The notes: generated by a model from the letters alone, not told the origin. A DNA stretch of 19,919 nt from Clostridiaceae bacterium (GCA_012512865.1 JAAZDH010000259.1:1-19919), one strand, 5' to 3'. Shown: positions 1 to 8,684, counted from the first letter of the stretch. Numbers and translations are program-made.

Positions 1-1
1 G

Positions 2-382
2 GATATTCCCATTGGATTAAAAATAAAGGCTATTAGAGAGGCAAGGGGATTAAGCCAGATTGAGGCAGTAGAAAGACTTACTGAAAAGGGTATTAACATG
101 AGCAGGGAAACATTGAGCAAAATAGAAAACGGCAACAGGACTGTATCGGCTGTTGAGTTAAATGCCATATGCAAAGTTCTGAATATAGATATAAACATTC
201 TTTTTGAAGATGAAGAAGACGACGATTTAGTTACACTATTCAGGAAGAAAAATTTTTCAGAAAAAACCGTTGAAGAAGTGGAGAAACTCCAGGATATGAT
301 AAAGATGTTCATTTACCAAAAGAAAATATATAATGGAGAGTTTAAACCACAAAAGAGAAAGCCACTGTGGGAGGAGTGTTAA
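2..382 (+). CDS. XRE-family HTH repressor, 5'-truncated by the window edge
   Basis: The reading frame is open from base 2, so the true start lies upstream; 126 residues are visible. Near the visible N-terminus is a classic Cro/C1-type helix-turn-helix: IREARGLSQ, then a stretch ending in SRETLSKIENG, then a third helix leading to LNIDINILFE. An acidic linker (EDEEDDD) and a charged helical tail follow, as in XRE proteins paired with ImmA/IrrE peptidases. The stop is 2 nt before the likely start of the peptidase gene, so the two are translationally linked. By analogy with ImmR/ImmA of ICEBs1 and the XRE-COG2856 toxin-antitoxin-like pairs, it probably represses its own operon and may be inactivated by the next gene's product. 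Its operator is not visible. The family call is firm; the role is inference. Confidence 0.88.
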   Translation, partial: DIPIGLKIKAIREARGLSQIEAVERLTEKGINMSRETLSKIENGNRTVSAVELNAICKVLNIDINILFEDEEDDDLVTLFRKKNFSEKTVEEVEKLQDMIKMFIYQKKIYNGEFKPQKRKPLWEEC

Positions 383-384
383 GA

Positions 385-1176
385 TTGCAAAAGAATAATT
401 TGAATCTCTCAGAAGAATCTTTCAGAATGCAAATTAAAGATTTGGCAGAAGATGTAAGAATAAAATTCGCAAGAAAAGGGCTTTCAGATATATTTGACAT
501 ACTTTCAGATATTGCTTTTTTAATAAGAAAGCCATTGGATACAGATGAATTATCAGGATTTAGTACCTATTTTGAGGGACAGTTTATTGTCTATTTAAAC
601 AGCAATTTTACTTTGGGACATGAACGCTATACTGGTGCCCATGAACTTTATCATCTTATTTATAATATTGATATCCTGAAAAAAGAAAAAATCCTTATAG
701 ATGACGAAAGGCATAAAGAGGAAGATACAAAAGCTGATATATTTGTCTCTGAATTCCTAATGCCCGAGGATTATGTAAAAGAAGTGTTTTACAAGATTGT
801 TAATGCAGATAAAGATAGTGTATTACCAAGGCATATTATTAGAATGCATAATTATTTTAAAGTAAGTTATAAAACGATGCTAAAAAGGCTTATCCAGCTT
901 AATCTATGCTCTTTCGACAAATATGAAGAACTTGCAGATATTTGTTCAATGGAAAAAGCAGAAATGCTCCAAGCTTTAACAAAAAGGGAAGGCTACGACT
1001 TGGATTTGATAGTCCCGTCAAGGGTAACATATGTACCAAAAGAATATATCGAGTTTATAAAAACCAACTACGAAAGAGGGAATACCTCATATAAGAACAT
1101 GAAAAACAGCCTTCAGTTTATCGGACTGGCTCCCGAACAATTCGGATATGAGTATCCCCCGGAAGAGGATTATTAA
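385..1176 (+). CDS. ImmA/IrrE-type zinc metallopeptidase (COG2856)
   Basis: The product is 263 residues from the preferred TTG start at 385, which has GGGAGGAG at 369-376 at ideal spacing. GTG codons at 367 and 376 are in frame but overlap or precede that Shine-Dalgarno. The zinc-peptidase motif HELYH is at about residues 86-90, preceded by the typical G-A. The probable third ligand is E123 in SEFLMPE, the usual second signature of ImmA/IrrE proteins. A mostly helical C-terminal domain follows. Proteins of this family cleave or inactivate the XRE repressor encoded beside them (ImmA/ImmR, IrrE/DdrO), usually in response to DNA damage or another signal. The gene is sandwiched between the repressor (2-nt gap) and the PIN-like gene (1-nt gap), so all three are one transcription unit. 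The substrate here is inferred to be the adjacent XRE protein. Confidence 0.9.
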   Translation: MQKNNLNLSEESFRMQIKDLAEDVRIKFARKGLSDIFDILSDIAFLIRKPLDTDELSGFSTYFEGQFIVYLNSNFTLGHERYTGAHELYHLIYNIDILKKEKILIDDERHKEEDTKADIFVSEFLMPEDYVKEVFYKIVNADKDSVLPRHIIRMHNYFKVSYKTMLKRLIQLNLCSFDKYEELADICSMEKAEMLQALTKREGYDLDLIVPSRVTYVPKEYIEFIKTNYERGNTSYKNMKNSLQFIGLAPEQFGYEYPPEEDY

Positions 1177-1177
1177 T

Positions 1178-1744
1178 ATGAGGTACACGGGAGCCATATC
1201 CGATGCCGATATCTTGATTAATTTAGCAAGTATTAACAAGTTGGATATTTTAGAACTAATATTTAAGGAGATCATTATCCCTCAATATATATATGATTTT
1301 GAAATAAAGAAAAATGCAGGAAGGTATTATGCCTTAATTAACGAAGTCCTTTATAAAAACGGGAGTATATTTAAAATTTTAGATAGGAAGAATGATGCAT
1401 GTCTAAACATACTTGCAAGAGAAATCATCGAAGACAAGAAAAAAGTAATAGGGCCGGGAGAAAGCGAATGTGCAGGTTATGCACATGCGTTGAGAATTCC
1501 AATAATAATATCAGATAACTATACTGAATTTAAATGGCTGGATGAGTTCATTACCCTGACGCATAAAGATATTTTGGCTTTAGGCGTATATTTTGGAGAT
1601 ATTACAAAACACGAAGCAGAAGATATTTTTAATAATATTAATTGTAAACTGATATATCCGACAAAGGATTCATTTGATGAGCAATACGAGAAATCTATGA
1701 AAAGGTTTGAGAAAAAGGGTTGGAAAGAATATTTAGGAATATGA
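1178..1744 (+). CDS. PIN-domain / DUF3368-like putative ribonuclease
   Basis: The product is 188 residues. ATG 1178 is chosen over an upstream in-frame ATG at 1148 inside the peptidase gene because GGAAGAGGA (1161-1169) sits 8 nt before it. The fold signature is of PIN type: an N-terminal SDADILINL (D9/D11), acidic E42 after PQYIYD, GPGESE at residues 92-97, and D113 in IIISDN. These are the positions of the acidic metal-binding residues that cut RNA in PIN nucleases. DUF3368 proteins are PIN relatives often found as toxin-like partners. Here the gene is translationally coupled to the XRE-peptidase pair, suggesting a three-component toxin-antitoxin-like or signalling cassette. There is no signal peptide or membrane segment, so it is cytoplasmic. 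Activity and target are unknown. The fold call is fairly good; the toxin role is inference. Confidence 0.72.
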   Translation: MRYTGAISDADILINLASINKLDILELIFKEIIIPQYIYDFEIKKNAGRYYALINEVLYKNGSIFKILDRKNDACLNILAREIIEDKKKVIGPGESECAGYAHALRIPIIISDNYTEFKWLDEFITLTHKDILALGVYFGDITKHEAEDIFNNINCKLIYPTKDSFDEQYEKSMKRFEKKGWKEYLGI

Positions 1745-1748
1745 AGGA

Positions 1749-1780
1749 AGGCATATTCTCTTTTGCATGCCTGCTTTTTT
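1749..1780 (+). terminator. Putative rho-independent terminator after the PIN gene
   Basis: AGGCAT (1749-1754) can pair with ATGCCT (1767-1772) across a 12-nt loop. GC and a run of six T follow (1775-1780). It begins 4 nt after the PIN stop codon. The stem is short (6 bp), so termination would be weak. Its 3' arm overlaps the GCCTGC arm of a second possible hairpin at 1769-1797, so the two structures exclude each other. Confidence 0.45.
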
Positions 1781-1820
1781 AGGTATGGTTTGCAGGCAGG
1801 GGATACTACAAGTTTCTTCT
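1752..1820. repeat. Dispersed repeat, left copy, with internal hairpin and dyad
   Basis: This stretch matches 19362-19423 in the same orientation. The 27-base core from 1770 matches the core from 19380 with two mismatches (25/27). A block ATACTACAAGT follows, offset by a 4-base CAGG insertion in this copy, and weaker matches extend on both sides. The core starts with CCTGC and ends with GCAGG, giving a 5-6 bp stem with a 17-nt loop (GCCTGC 1769-1774, GCAGGC 1792-1797). The ATACT-ACA-AGTTT dyad at 1803-1815 is nearly symmetric. It is non-coding and lies between the PIN gene and the defence-operon promoter. Its nature (regulatory site, small mobile-element remnant or integration scar) is not known. 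Confidence 0.7.
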
Positions 1821-1879
1821 CACTGTGCAAAACTAATCTAAAAGTTAAATTTTGTTTAAATTGCATTATTCAACATTTT

Positions 1880-1908
1880 TTGATAGTATTATTTCAGGAT
1901 AATATAAC
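1880..1908 (+). promoter_or_regulatory. Sigma-A-type promoter of the three-gene defence operon
   Basis: TTGATA (1880-1885) and TATAAC (1903-1908) are separated by exactly 17 nt, close to the TTGACA-17-TATAAT consensus. Transcription would start near 1915, giving a leader of about 70 nt before ATG 1984. It is the best promoter match seen in the gap and fits as the source of the transcript for the SNF2 helicase, methylase and large helicase. Confidence 0.62.
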
Positions 1909-1909
1909 A

Positions 1910-1926
1910 AAATATAGTTTATATTT
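1910..1926. promoter_or_regulatory. Palindrome overlapping the predicted transcription start
   Basis: AAATATA (1910-1916) and TATATTT (1920-1926) form a perfect inverted repeat around a GTT centre. It starts 2 nt after the -10 box and covers the predicted start point, a typical place for a repressor operator. AT-rich DNA produces such dyads by chance, so this is only a candidate; the XRE protein upstream is a possible ligand. Confidence 0.35.
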
Positions 1927-1983
1927 ATTGAAATACAGCATATTGCCATGCTTGCAGAAGAAAAATTGTTGAGGGGCATTGCA

Positions 1984-4836
1984 ATGGTTAATGAAATAAT
2001 TCCAGGTAAAGTAGTTTCAATTAGAAACCGCATATGGCGGGTGGATGATGTTGATGGTAATGTCCTTACAGCTACAAGTCTTGACGGCAACAGAATCAGT
2101 AGAAAAAGATTCTATATTCCATATGAAGAAATTAGGGAGATTCAACCTGAAGTGCCTGGTATTGAGGATATAGGTTCATATAGCGATAACCGGTTGCTCA
2201 TTGAAGCTAACAAACTTATTCTAATGCATAGCACTGCACCATTTTTATCATTGCAAAGGACAAGAATTGTACCGAATCAATACCAATTGGTGCCTTTAAT
2301 TATGGCCCTGGATATGGAACCGGTTAGATTATTGATTGCTGACGACGTTGGACTTGGTAAAACTATAGAAGCCGGCTTGATTTGTAGTGAACTACTGGTA
2401 CGTCAAAAAATAAAAAACATATTGGTTGTATGTCCTGCAAGCTTGAGAGAACAATGGCAGGATACGCTGTTATACTTTTTTCATATTGACGCACAAATAA
2501 TATCAACCCGTCACAGAAAAAATTTGGAGCAAAAAATGCCGCCTGGTGCAAGTCCATGGAGTTTTTATAACTATCTTATTGTATCCATGGATTACGCGAA
2601 AAGACCTGAAATAAAAAGCGAGATACTATCAAATAAGTGGGATATGGTGATAATTGACGAGGCTCACCTAGCGGCCAGACCTCATGACATAGCTAACAGC
2701 TTTAGCAAAACGACCGACAGATATTTATTTGCAAAATCCATTTGTAAAGCGGCAAAACACCTTATATTAATGACAGCAACTCCTCATAATGGTTATACGG
2801 ACAGTTATGCTAGTCTTTTCGAATTACTTGATATAGGAGCGGTTGCAGTAAAAAGAAATAGGATTGAGATTAACAGGGATATAGCGAAAAAACATGTATG
2901 CCAGAGAAGGAGAAAGGATGTGGAGGAATGGTTCAAGCAAGGTAAAGCCCAAAATATTAATCCTTTCCCTGAGCGTGTCCAGGAGGAAGTTGTTATACAA
3001 AGGCAGAAAGACGGGATAGAAGAAATGGTATTTAACTTAATTGATGATTTCGGTAAAAAAATGGGCGAAATTTATGGAAGCAGCAAAGCATTGGCAATAT
3101 CGTATTGGACTTTAACTCACTTGTATAGGAGGGCCTTGAGCTCACCTGCAGCATTAAGGATTTCACTTATTAATAGGATAAATGCAATAGACCATATATT
3201 AAAGAATAGTCAAATTACTGATTTTGATGAAGATAATTATGACACTTATAACGACATAGAAATAATGGAAAGGGAGAGTGCTACAAAAGACCATGTATTC
3301 GATATTGAAATTGGGGACTTAAATGATGACAAAGAAACTTCGGATTTAACCGATAGATTTCTGTGGGGCACTCCCAGTCAATTGCTTACGGAAAGAAGTT
3401 GGTTAGAAAGAATTCTGCAGCAGGCCGAGTTGATAACACCTTCAAAGGACAGTAAACTACAAAAACTTTACAGAGAAGTAGATGAAATCTTAAAAGACGG
3501 TACCCATATTATAATATTTACTAAATATGTTAATACCTTGGAATATCTTCGCAATCAGCTGGAGAGCAAGTACAAAAAAGCTGGGGTCAAGGTGATTACT
3601 ATTGCTGGGGGCATGAACGAGGCCATTCGTCTAGATAAATATGCCCTGTTCCGCAGGACTTCAAGGTCTATATTGATAGCTACAGATTGCCTATCGGAAG
3701 GTATTAACCTGCAACATACATGTAATCATCTGATTCATTATGAACTGCCTTGGAACCCAAACAGGCTTGAACAGAGGAATGGAAGAATTGACAGGTATGG
3801 GCAACCAAAAGAAAAAGTATTTATCAAAACATTTGTTGTTGATAGAAGCCTCGATTCAAAAATATTACATCTTTTAATTGAGAAAGCAGAAAATATCAGG
3901 AAGGAATATGGATTCATGCCAATGTACTTCTCTGAGAGCAATACTATTTTTGAAATAATAAGAGCAGAGGAAGTAGATTATTATCAACTTACAATATGGG
4001 ATGTGATCAGGCAAACAGGGGAACCTACACTTGATTTTGATCCATTCAGCAAGGAGATCATTAACAAGGTAAAGGAAGAAAGCTTTTACGGCCACCAGGA
4101 TGTTAGTTTTGATACTATCGAAAAAAAGCTACAAGAAACAGTAAGCAAAATTGGCTCCAAGGAAGCTTTAAGCAGGTTCTGCATGAATGCCCTTAATAAG
4201 TTCAATTGCCATATTAGGCAAGTGGATCATGATAATAGCATTTTTGAGATAGACATAACAGATGATGATCTAAAATATCCTAATATGAATAACAGGGTTA
4301 GCTTTAACCCTGAGATAGGATATAAGGATCAGTCTGTTGACGTGATTGACCTTGGACACCCAATAATAAAACGGATTATTGAGAAAATTAGTTATTTGAA
4401 AAGCAGGAGAATTGCCAAGTTTGGAAGAATTAGCGGTATATATACGAGAAAATGCGAAAATGTCACTGCTTTATATAATGTCCTTGTCAGGTACGTGGTA
4501 AATTCTGACATTACTTCTGTATTAGAAGAAATTCTCCATATCCCGATTGATGTATACAATGAAAAGCTAATGCCATTATCTTTTGGAGAGGAAATTTTCA
4601 ATGCAACTCCTGAAGATATTAATGTTTCTTATGAACAAGTGAAAGAAACAGCGATTGATATTAATAACCAGCCAGGCATTAATAACCTTATTGAAATAGC
4701 AATTACAGACAGGCTTGATGCGTTAAGAATGGAAAGAGTCAGGATGAGAAAGGAGATTTCCAATAGCTATCTTGATGAAGAAATCAAATTAGCATCCAGA
4801 GATATACTAACAATAATAATTTATTATCCTGTTTGA
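1984..4836 (+). CDS. drmD-like: SNF2-family helicase, DISARM DrmD-like
   Basis: The product is 950 residues. ATG 1984 is preferred over an in-frame ATG at 1948 because GAGGGG (about 1972-1977) precedes it at good spacing. The N-terminal domain starts IIPGKVVSIRNRIWRVDDV, a small beta domain common in DrmD/HepA-like proteins. The helicase core follows: Walker A DDVGLGKT (120-127), motif II DEAH (225-228), motif III TATPH (264-268), motif V ATDCLSEGINL (566-576) and motif VI EQRNGRIDRYGQ (596-607). These are SNF2/RapA (COG0553) signatures, so the enzyme is an ATP-driven double-strand DNA translocase. In class 1 DISARM the DrmD helicase is encoded beside an adenine methylase, as here: the next gene starts 11 nt after this stop. 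All catalytic motifs are intact. The family is certain; the DrmD-type assignment rests on context and length. Confidence 0.88.
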   Translation: MVNEIIPGKVVSIRNRIWRVDDVDGNVLTATSLDGNRISRKRFYIPYEEIREIQPEVPGIEDIGSYSDNRLLIEANKLILMHSTAPFLSLQRTRIVPNQYQLVPLIMALDMEPVRLLIADDVGLGKTIEAGLICSELLVRQKIKNILVVCPASLREQWQDTLLYFFHIDAQIISTRHRKNLEQKMPPGASPWSFYNYLIVSMDYAKRPEIKSEILSNKWDMVIIDEAHLAARPHDIANSFSKTTDRYLFAKSICKAAKHLILMTATPHNGYTDSYASLFELLDIGAVAVKRNRIEINRDIAKKHVCQRRRKDVEEWFKQGKAQNINPFPERVQEEVVIQRQKDGIEEMVFNLIDDFGKKMGEIYGSSKALAISYWTLTHLYRRALSSPAALRISLINRINAIDHILKNSQITDFDEDNYDTYNDIEIMERESATKDHVFDIEIGDLNDDKETSDLTDRFLWGTPSQLLTERSWLERILQQAELITPSKDSKLQKLYREVDEILKDGTHIIIFTKYVNTLEYLRNQLESKYKKAGVKVITIAGGMNEAIRLDKYALFRRTSRSILIATDCLSEGINLQHTCNHLIHYELPWNPNRLEQRNGRIDRYGQPKEKVFIKTFVVDRSLDSKILHLLIEKAENIRKEYGFMPMYFSESNTIFEIIRAEEVDYYQLTIWDVIRQTGEPTLDFDPFSKEIINKVKEESFYGHQDVSFDTIEKKLQETVSKIGSKEALSRFCMNALNKFNCHIRQVDHDNSIFEIDITDDDLKYPNMNNRVSFNPEIGYKDQSVDVIDLGHPIIKRIIEKISYLKSRRIAKFGRISGIYTRKCENVTALYNVLVRYVVNSDITSVLEEILHIPIDVYNEKLMPLSFGEEIFNATPEDINVSYEQVKETAIDINNQPGINNLIEIAITDRLDALRMERVRMRKEISNSYLDEEIKLASRDILTIIIYYPV

Positions 4837-4847
4837 GGGGTGTTCTA

Positions 4848-7800
4848 ATGGAGAGCAGTTATATAAAGACATCAGGCGGAATAATTACCAGCAGTTTTAT
4901 CAACGAAATATTTAACGATGAAAATAATAGCGAATACTTGCTGCCGGAGACCTATAAAATCCATGAAAATGAAAGAATAGACCGTACAATCTTGGAGAAC
5001 AACATGCTCACGGCGTATGAACTACTGTGCTCTTCTTGGGATGGTATTGCTAATGAAATTATTAGGGGAGTCAATATAATAAGACTTAGAAGCAAATGGA
5101 TTTATCCTTTATTACAACTTCTTGATTATGATCAAATAATGCTGAAAGGTCCTGTAGTTGTAGGTGAAGACTTGGTATTTTACGTCTCGCATAAGGGTTG
5201 GGGAGGAGAAGGTGCTCCTTATATACATATAGTTAATGCCGACCAAGAATTGGACAAGGCAGATCGCAGGCAGCGTTACGTCAATAAAAGCCCTCATGAT
5301 TACATGCAGTTGTTCCTCAATACATCAAGCGAGAAGTGGGGAATAGTTACTAATGGTGTGAAGCTGAGAATTCTGAGGAAGCATCATTTTGTCCACACTA
5401 AAGGGTACATAGAGTTTGATATCGGAGCAATTTTTAATTCAAGGGACTTTAGAGAGTTTAAAGTTATGTACAAGCTCTTGCATCGCTCTCGTTTTATGAA
5501 AGACAATGAGGGATACTGTCCTCTTGAAAGGATTTATGAGTATTGTTTGGCAAGCGGAACCAGGATTGGATTTGGATTGCAGAAAAATGTTAAGGAAGCA
5601 ATAGAAGTACTTGGGAACGGTTTTTTGCAAGGAGAGATAATAACAAAACTTCAAAACAGTGAAGAGCTTTGCGGCAAATTTTACAGGGAGCTTTTAATTG
5701 TTGTATATAGGATACTGTTTCTACTTTTTGCGGAACAGCGAGGGCTAATGCCAGGCAGGACCTCGCTTTACATTGACGAGTATTCAATAACGGCATTAAA
5801 AAAAATTGTCGAACGCGGCATCCCTGAAAGAGATGATGATACTGATGTATGGGAAGGCCTTAAAGTAACATTTAGAATGATATCCGAAGGAGCAGAAGAA
5901 CTTGATCTTTATCCATATAACGGAATGTTATTTGATATAAATACGACAAGCTTGTTAAATACCCTTGCATGTCGGAACAAGGAGATACTAACGGCGATAA
6001 AGCACCTTATAATGTTTGAAGAAGAGGGTATGTTAAAATGGATTAACTATGTTGATATAGGTGTTGAAGAACTGGGGAGCGTATATGAAAGCCTTCTGGA
6101 GTTTAGCCCCAGGGTTGCAAAAAACCCTGAAAGATTCGAGACTGAAATATTTGGAAGTACTGAAGAAATAGTTATACCTGCGAACACGTTTTTCCTTGAT
6201 CCAAGAGGGTCAGCGAGAAAACAAACAGGCAGCTATTATACGAGAAGAGAACTTGTACAAGAGCTTATAAATTCAGCCCTTATACCAGTAACACAGGAAA
6301 AACTATCCCGTGCAAAAACAAAGGAAGATAAGGAGAGGGCATTACTTTCTATAAAGGTATGTGATCCTGCATCAGGCTCCGGTCATTTCTTAATAGCGGC
6401 CAATGATTATCTTGGGGCGGAACTTGCAAAGCTGCGTTGTGGCAATGATTACCCGAGCGAACAAGATATAAGAATAGCAAAGCGTGATGTACTAATTAAC
6501 TGTATTTACGGGGTTGATATAAACCCGTTGGCAGTCGAATTGACCAAGGTGGCTCTATGGATAAATGCTTGTGTCAAGGGGTATCCGTTGAACTTTCTTG
6601 ATCACCACATAAAATGCGGCAATTCACTGGTCGGGGCTTCTCCGGAGTTGATAGAAGAGGGTATCCTTACAGAGGCATTTGAACAAATCGAGGACGATGA
6701 TAGGGTTATTGTAAACCTGGTAAGGAAAAAAAACAGGAGAGAACGCGAGGAGCTTGCCGGACAAAGGTATATTGAAGAATTTATAAGAGAAGATAGCAAT
6801 ACGTACTTGGTTTTATTTGATTCACAGGAGAACACTCCCGAAGAAGTCCATTTCAAGATGGAGAGTTATAACAGGTGGAGGAACTCTGAGTGGTTCAAAA
6901 AGGAAAAACTGCTTCATGACATGTGGACAGCTTCTTTTTATGCTGAACTAAATGAAGAAAACAAAGACATCATACCTACGTACAAGACACTTGAGCTTGC
7001 TAAGCAAGACATAAGGTATATTAGTAAAAAAACAATAGAACTGGTAGAGAGGCTTGCAGTAGACTTCAAATTTTTCCACTGGCAGATTGAGTTTCCCGAG
7101 GTATTCAATAGGGTGGAGAAAGGTTTTGACTGTATACTGGGCAATCCGCCGTGGGAAGCTGTAGTACTTAAAGAAAAAGAATATTTTATTTTTCGCGATC
7201 CTGAAATTTTCAATGCCCGAACAAAAGCAATTAGAGACAGGATGATAAGGAACTTAAAATACACGAACAAGGAACTATATGATTCCTTTCACAAGGCGAG
7301 ACGGGATGTAAAATGCACTTCTTATTTTATTAGAAATTCAGGAAAGTATAGGCTCTCAGCAGTGGGAACTATTAATACATATGCAATTTTTACTGATTTA
7401 GCTGCACAACTTGTTGCAAGAAAAGGCAGGGCAGGGATAATAATTCAAACAGGTATAGCTACCAATGAGGGGACAAAAGACCTTTTTGGATATTTAGTTG
7501 ATAGCAAAAGGCTTATAAGCTTGCTGGATTTTGAGAACAGTGAAAGACTTTTTCCGATACATAGGAGTTTTAGATTTTGCCTTTTTACTTTAGGTGGTAT
7601 TAATATAAATTTTAAAACAGCTAAACTTTTATGCTATACGACAAACCTGAAGCATTTACAAGAGGATGAACGTTATTTCACCATGTCGCCCGAGGAATTC
7701 AAGCTGGTAAATCCAGAGTCAAAAACAATGCCGAGCTGCAGAAATGAAACGGATAAGGAAATCTTGGTTAAAGTTTATCGCAACTCTAAGACTCTCAGGC

Positions 7801-8684
7801 AGGCATATGACAATATAGCTATTAGGAATATGTTTCATATGTCCAGTGATTCTCAGTTGTTTAAGACTGAAATTCAATTGCTAACTGAGGGCTATAAACC
7901 TGATGAGAATTGGATATACAGCAAGGGTGAAGAAAAGTATATGCCATTATATGAAGGAAAGCTATTTCACCAGTATAGGTTTAATTATGCTACATTCGAA
8001 GGAATAGATGAAAGCCAGCTTAACGGACAAAATACAAATCTTATTAATGGGACCGAAACAGTAAAGCCTCGTTTCTGGGTGAAAGATAAGGTATTTGAAC
8101 ACTGGTGTAATGATAACAATTATGAATATAAATGGATGTTTGGGTTAAGAGGGATATGCAGAGCAACAGATGAACGAACGAGCATTTGTTCAATGCTTCC
8201 ATTAATGCCTGGTGGAAACTCCATAGCTTATCTAACAGGAATAAGTGTAGAAGAAACTATATGTTTAGTGTTTTCATTAAATAGTTTTATTTGTGATTTT
8301 GTTTCACGACAGAAAGTCGGAGGTATAAATTTCAACTTCTGGATTGCATATCAACAACCGGTAATACCATTTGAAAAATTGAAACTTTCAGATTATTATG
8401 CGAATGTAAAAGAAAATGTTCTTAAACTTACCTATTATCATGAACTTCTAAGGCCTTTCGCCGAGGATTTAGGTTATTACGGAGATCCATTCCCGTATAA
8501 CGAGGAGGAACGTTTCCAGATGCAGTGCGAACTGGATGCTATTGCGGCAAAGCTTTACAGGATAAATCATGAAGAACTTGATTACATACTTGACACTTTT
8601 CCCATTGTAAAGAGGAAGGATGAAGACAGGTATGGCTTTTTTAGGACAAAAAAAGTTATACTCGAATATTTTGAAAAATTATGA
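4848..8684 (+). CDS. drmMI-like: N6-adenine DNA methyltransferase, Eco57I/PglX/DrmMI type
   Basis: The product is 1278 residues. ATG 4848 has GAGGGG 7 nt upstream; an in-frame TTG at 4833 overlaps the previous stop and is less likely. The N-terminal region carries the conserved WGIVTNGVKLRIL stretch of large type IIG/PglX-like enzymes, but I see no clean PD-(D/E)xK triad there, so it probably does not cut. The methylase core has motif I DPASGSGHF (506-514), VDINPLAVEL (D557) and the catalytic NPPW (766-769), which define an N6-adenine class I enzyme using S-adenosylmethionine. The C-terminal 450 residues should contain the target-recognition domain. In DISARM and BREX such enzymes modify host DNA so the helicase/nuclease machinery spares it. 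It lies 15 nt before the next gene. No frameshift or missing motif is visible. The site specificity cannot be read from the sequence. Confidence 0.92.
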   Translation: MESSYIKTSGGIITSSFINEIFNDENNSEYLLPETYKIHENERIDRTILENNMLTAYELLCSSWDGIANEIIRGVNIIRLRSKWIYPLLQLLDYDQIMLKGPVVVGEDLVFYVSHKGWGGEGAPYIHIVNADQELDKADRRQRYVNKSPHDYMQLFLNTSSEKWGIVTNGVKLRILRKHHFVHTKGYIEFDIGAIFNSRDFREFKVMYKLLHRSRFMKDNEGYCPLERIYEYCLASGTRIGFGLQKNVKEAIEVLGNGFLQGEIITKLQNSEELCGKFYRELLIVVYRILFLLFAEQRGLMPGRTSLYIDEYSITALKKIVERGIPERDDDTDVWEGLKVTFRMISEGAEELDLYPYNGMLFDINTTSLLNTLACRNKEILTAIKHLIMFEEEGMLKWINYVDIGVEELGSVYESLLEFSPRVAKNPERFETEIFGSTEEIVIPANTFFLDPRGSARKQTGSYYTRRELVQELINSALIPVTQEKLSRAKTKEDKERALLSIKVCDPASGSGHFLIAANDYLGAELAKLRCGNDYPSEQDIRIAKRDVLINCIYGVDINPLAVELTKVALWINACVKGYPLNFLDHHIKCGNSLVGASPELIEEGILTEAFEQIEDDDRVIVNLVRKKNRREREELAGQRYIEEFIREDSNTYLVLFDSQENTPEEVHFKMESYNRWRNSEWFKKEKLLHDMWTASFYAELNEENKDIIPTYKTLELAKQDIRYISKKTIELVERLAVDFKFFHWQIEFPEVFNRVEKGFDCILGNPPWEAVVLKEKEYFIFRDPEIFNARTKAIRDRMIRNLKYTNKELYDSFHKARRDVKCTSYFIRNSGKYRLSAVGTINTYAIFTDLAAQLVARKGRAGIIIQTGIATNEGTKDLFGYLVDSKRLISLLDFENSERLFPIHRSFRFCLFTLGGININFKTAKLLCYTTNLKHLQEDERYFTMSPEEFKLVNPESKTMPSCRNETDKEILVKVYRNSKTLRQAYDNIAIRNMFHMSSDSQLFKTEIQLLTEGYKPDENWIYSKGEEKYMPLYEGKLFHQYRFNYATFEGIDESQLNGQNTNLINGTETVKPRFWVKDKVFEHWCNDNNYEYKWMFGLRGICRATDERTSICSMLPLMPGGNSIAYLTGISVEETICLVFSLNSFICDFVSRQKVGGINFNFWIAYQQPVIPFEKLKLSDYYANVKENVLKLTYYHELLRPFAEDLGYYGDPFPYNEEERFQMQCELDAIAAKLYRINHEELDYILDTFPIVKRKDEDRYGFFRTKKVILEYFEKL

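Noticed and set aside
1763..1972. Small plus-strand reading frame in the gap before the SNF2 helicase
   Set aside because: It has no ribosome site, covers the repeat and the promoter, and shows a hydrophobic mix typical of AT-rich non-coding DNA.
6602..7270. Antisense reading frames within the methylase gene, and similar ones under the helicases and HerA
   Set aside because: They are serine/leucine-rich shadows of strongly supported genes, lack ribosome sites and show no family motifs.
4848..8684. The methylase as PglX of a BREX system
   Set aside because: PglX-like motifs are present, but no pglZ, brxC, brxA, brxB or lon-type brxL gene is found in the window, and the partners are helicases of DISARM type.
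1984..8684. SNF2 helicase plus methylase as a type ISP restriction enzyme
   Set aside because: Type ISP enzymes carry nuclease, helicase, methylase and target recognition in a single chain. Here they are separate full-length proteins with their own ribosome sites.
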